DNA from: Afipia felis ATCC 53690
GTDB taxonomy: Bacteria; Pseudomonadota; Alphaproteobacteria; Rhizobiales; Xanthobacteraceae
NCBI RefSeq assembly: GCF_000314735.2
Contig: NZ_KB375270.1
Span: 372,001-436,000 of the forward strand
Direction of reading: 5' to 3'
Length of the DNA stretch: 64,000 bases
The notes beneath the pieces are model-generated. The model was not told the DNA's origin. It did not search any database and worked only from the letters and a program-made list of their open reading frames with translations. Within the stretch, counting starts at the first letter, position 1. Every line of letters begins with the position of its first letter. This document shows, one piece after another, positions 62,335 to 64,000 of this stretch. The position numbers and the translations under genes are program-made.

Positions 62335-63140
62335 TGCAGCCTCAGGCGACTCCTGCGACGAACGACACGCCGCTGTTCGAGACGGTGAACGTGTCGAAAT
62401 ATTACGGCGCTTATCGCGCGCTGCATGACGTCTCGTTTCGTCTCAGCGATGGCGAATTCATCTCCATCGTCGGTCCGAACGGGGCAGGCAAGACCACCAT
62501 CGTCAACGTGGTGACGGGCCTGCTCAAGCCGACCATGGGCGAAGTGCGGTTTCTCGGTGATGACATCGCTGGCGTCGGCCCGGTCGAGCTTGGCCGTCGC
62601 GGAATGGCGCGGGCGTTCCAACTCGTCAACGTGTTCCCGGCGCTGACCGTGCGCGAGACGCTCGGTGTCGCCATCGCTTCGCGTTTGAAGCGTGTTTCCA
62701 ATCCGTTCCGCTCGCTCCGGAAAGACACAGAACTGCAGGCGGAAGCCGAGCGTGTGGCCGAAGTTCTCGGTCTGCGGTCCCGTCTCGATGTCGTGACCTC
62801 GACCCTGTCCCAGGGCGAGAAGAAGCTGCTCGATATCGCCAGCGCGTTTGCGCTCAATCCGCAGGTCATCCTGCTCGATGAGCCGACCAGCGGCGTTTCC
62901 ACAGGTGACAAGCACGCCATCATGGAGGTGCTGGTGCGCGCGGCGAAGGAGGCCGGCGTGCGCGGCATCGTGCAGGTCGAGCACGATATGGATCTGGTGG
63001 CGCGCTACTCGCACCGGATCGTCGCGCTGCAGGCCGGGCAGGTGCTGGCCGACATGCCACCGGACCAGTTCTTCTCCGATCCGGCCATGATTTCTGCGGT
63101 CGTCGGCACCCGGCCGCCGACGATGAAGAGGGCTTCCTGA
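62334..63140 (+). CDS. livG: Branched-chain-type ABC transporter ATP-binding protein LivG
   Basis: A 268-residue ATPase. Walker A is GPNGAGKTT, the signature motif is LSQGEKKLLDIA, Walker B is ILLDEPTSGVS, and the switch histidine is in VEHDMDLV. The C-terminal segment is the LivG-type helical tail. The ATG shares a base with the livM stop, and the next gene begins in the same way. Confidence 0.94.
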   Translation: MQPQATPATNDTPLFETVNVSKYYGAYRALHDVSFRLSDGEFISIVGPNGAGKTTIVNVVTGLLKPTMGEVRFLGDDIAGVGPVELGRRGMARAFQLVNVFPALTVRETLGVAIASRLKRVSNPFRSLRKDTELQAEAERVAEVLGLRSRLDVVTSTLSQGEKKLLDIASAFALNPQVILLDEPTSGVSTGDKHAIMEVLVRAAKEAGVRGIVQVEHDMDLVARYSHRIVALQAGQVLADMPPDQFFSDPAMISAVVGTRPPTMKRAS

Positions 63141-63859
63141 TGCTCAACCTCTCCAATGTGAAGGTCGATATCCAGGGCAGCCGCATTCTCAACGGTGTGA
63201 CGCTTGAAGTTGGCGCGGGCGAACTCGTCTGCCTCGTCGGCCGAAATGGTGCGGGTAAGACCACGACCTTCCGCAGCATCATGGGCTATCGCCGTATTCG
63301 CTCCGGCGAAATCACCTTCGACGGCCTTGACCTGACCAAACTGCCGACCTGGAAGATCGCGCAGAGCGGCATCGGCTTTTCGCCGGAGGAGTCAGAGGTC
63401 TACGCGGATCTCACGGTCGCGGAAAACATCGAGCTGTCGACCTGGACGCGTCCGACCGGGCGCGATGCCAAGACCCGCATCGAAGAAGCCTACAATGTGT
63501 TTCCGAAATTGCGGCAGTATCTCGCCCGCGGCGGAGCGGAATTGTCCGGCGGCGAGCGCAAGATGGTATCGATCGCGCGTGCGCTGACGCTGGATCCGAA
63601 GCTTCTGCTGCTCGACGAGCCGTTCGAAGGGCTGTCGCCCGCGATCATTCCGTTGATCGCCGAAGGCGTTGCGTCGATCCGTGCCATGGGCAAGGGAGTC
63701 TTGATGGCGGAATCCAACGTCCATCACATCCCCGAGTATGTTGACAGGCTTTATGTGCTGGAGCGCGGCGAACTGATGTTCACCGGCACGCTGGCGGAAG
63801 CGCATCGCGATCGCGACGTGATGCGCGTGATCGCCGGCGAAGTTGAAGTGGCGTCCTGA
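63140..63859 (+). CDS. livF: Branched-chain-type ABC transporter ATP-binding protein LivF
   Basis: A 239-residue ATPase pairing with LivG. Walker A is GRNGAGKTTT, the signature motif LSGGERKMVSIA, Walker B LLLLDEPFEGLSP, and the switch region has a histidine at ESNVHHIPE in place of the usual ESNxxxA loop. The ATG shares a base with the livG stop. About 40 bp of spacer lead to the gene at 63901. Confidence 0.94.
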   Translation: MLNLSNVKVDIQGSRILNGVTLEVGAGELVCLVGRNGAGKTTTFRSIMGYRRIRSGEITFDGLDLTKLPTWKIAQSGIGFSPEESEVYADLTVAENIELSTWTRPTGRDAKTRIEEAYNVFPKLRQYLARGGAELSGGERKMVSIARALTLDPKLLLLDEPFEGLSPAIIPLIAEGVASIRAMGKGVLMAESNVHHIPEYVDRLYVLERGELMFTGTLAEAHRDRDVMRVIAGEVEVAS

Positions 63860-63900
63860 CCGCCGCGCTGGAATTGTGGAAATCTGAAAGGACAATAAAA

Positions 63901-64000
63901 ATGAAACACTATGTCGGCGACAGAACGATTGACGGGGTTCAGGTCCAGGTCGACGGTGCACCATTGCCGCAGCGGACCGACGTCGCGCAATACAGCGAGA
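63901..64000 (+). CDS. N-terminal fragment of unidentified protein (window edge)
   Basis: Only the first 33 residues are present: MKHYVGDRTIDGVQVQVDGA, then PLPQRTDVAQYSE before the window ends. The ATG follows GAAAGGACAATAAAA. The pattern (YVGDRTIDG, VDG, LPQRTD, QYSE) resembles the start of DUF6166-domain proteins as I recall them, but this is not certain. It follows livF on the same strand, 41 bp on, and could belong to the transport operon. Confidence 0.55.
   Translation, partial: MKHYVGDRTIDGVQVQVDGAPLPQRTDVAQYSE

Noticed and set aside
61392..63140. 582-codon plus-strand frame spanning livM and livG
   Set aside because: The first part is an out-of-frame reading of livM; only the portion from 62334 is protein-like, which is livG itself.
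1..64000. CRISPR arrays, tRNA, rRNA or tmRNA genes
   Set aside because: No regularly spaced direct repeats and no cloverleaf or rRNA-like sequences were found in the gene-free stretches.

Overview
The window looks like a chromosome segment from a member of the Bradyrhizobiaceae (Alphaproteobacteria; Afipia / Oligotropha / Rhodopseudomonas / Bradyrhizobium group). Evidence: high GC with strong GC bias at third codon positions, adjacent divK-pleD, EipB and DUF1489/DUF3572/DUF983 genes, a zinc-ribbon DNA polymerase IV, a two-domain ClpS-ClpA pair, a phasin, and gatC/gatA/gatB split by other genes. The genus is inference; there is no rRNA or other species marker. About 62 protein genes are supported. 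I see no tRNA, rRNA, CRISPR, prophage or transposase gene.

Layout. 0-9.5 kb: small hypothetical genes, panC, a membrane alpha/beta hydrolase, a membrane J-domain protein, a SPOR-tailed D,D-carboxypeptidase, a phasin and an orphan TadG/VWA protein. 9.7-16.6 kb: clpS-clpA, a lytic transglycosylase, a GNAT-like protein, a glycerophosphodiesterase and a RidA protein. 16.6-19.2 kb: the convergent pair eipB/dinB, enclosed by two inverted copies of a 167-bp unit, each made of two different CTAG-ended palindromes. 19.2-25 kb: DUF3572, divK-pleD (cell-cycle and cyclic-di-GMP signalling), pncB, rpmG, a TonB/TolA-like protein. 24-35 kb, mostly minus strand: pyrB - pyrC-like - plsY - dprA, then topA - rnr - DUF983 - NUDIX, with 1-4 bp overlaps inside each group. 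The pyrC-like product has lost the His-X-His metal site and is probably not a dihydroorotase. 35-43.5 kb: an AidB-like acyl-CoA dehydrogenase, a CPBP protease, ruvX, and gatC - microprotein - gatA - chorismate mutase - patatin lipoprotein - gatB.

43.5-44.7 kb is a gene-poor stretch holding a 34-residue, about half-lysine protein gene and several perfect inverted repeats. 45-47.8 kb: a LysR regulator divergent from pirin and isochorismatase-family genes. 48.1-57.4 kb is the most coherent metabolic block: a tripartite tricarboxylate (TTT) transporter, tctC-tctB-tctA, followed by a complete biotin-independent malonate decarboxylase set mdcA-C-D-E-G-B-H. It reads as a malonate uptake and decarboxylation operon with hairpins after tctC and after tctA. 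57.4-64 kb: a minus-strand group (two small membrane proteins and a sterol-desaturase-family hydroxylase) divergent from a branched-chain-type ABC transporter, binding protein - livH - livM - livG - livF, then a gene cut by the window end.

The clearest unexplained structure is the mirror-image pair of compound palindromes around eipB/dinB. Others are the degenerate dihydroorotase next to pyrB, the mini-histone-like gene in its structured gene-poor region, and the pairing of a TTT transporter with malonate decarboxylase.
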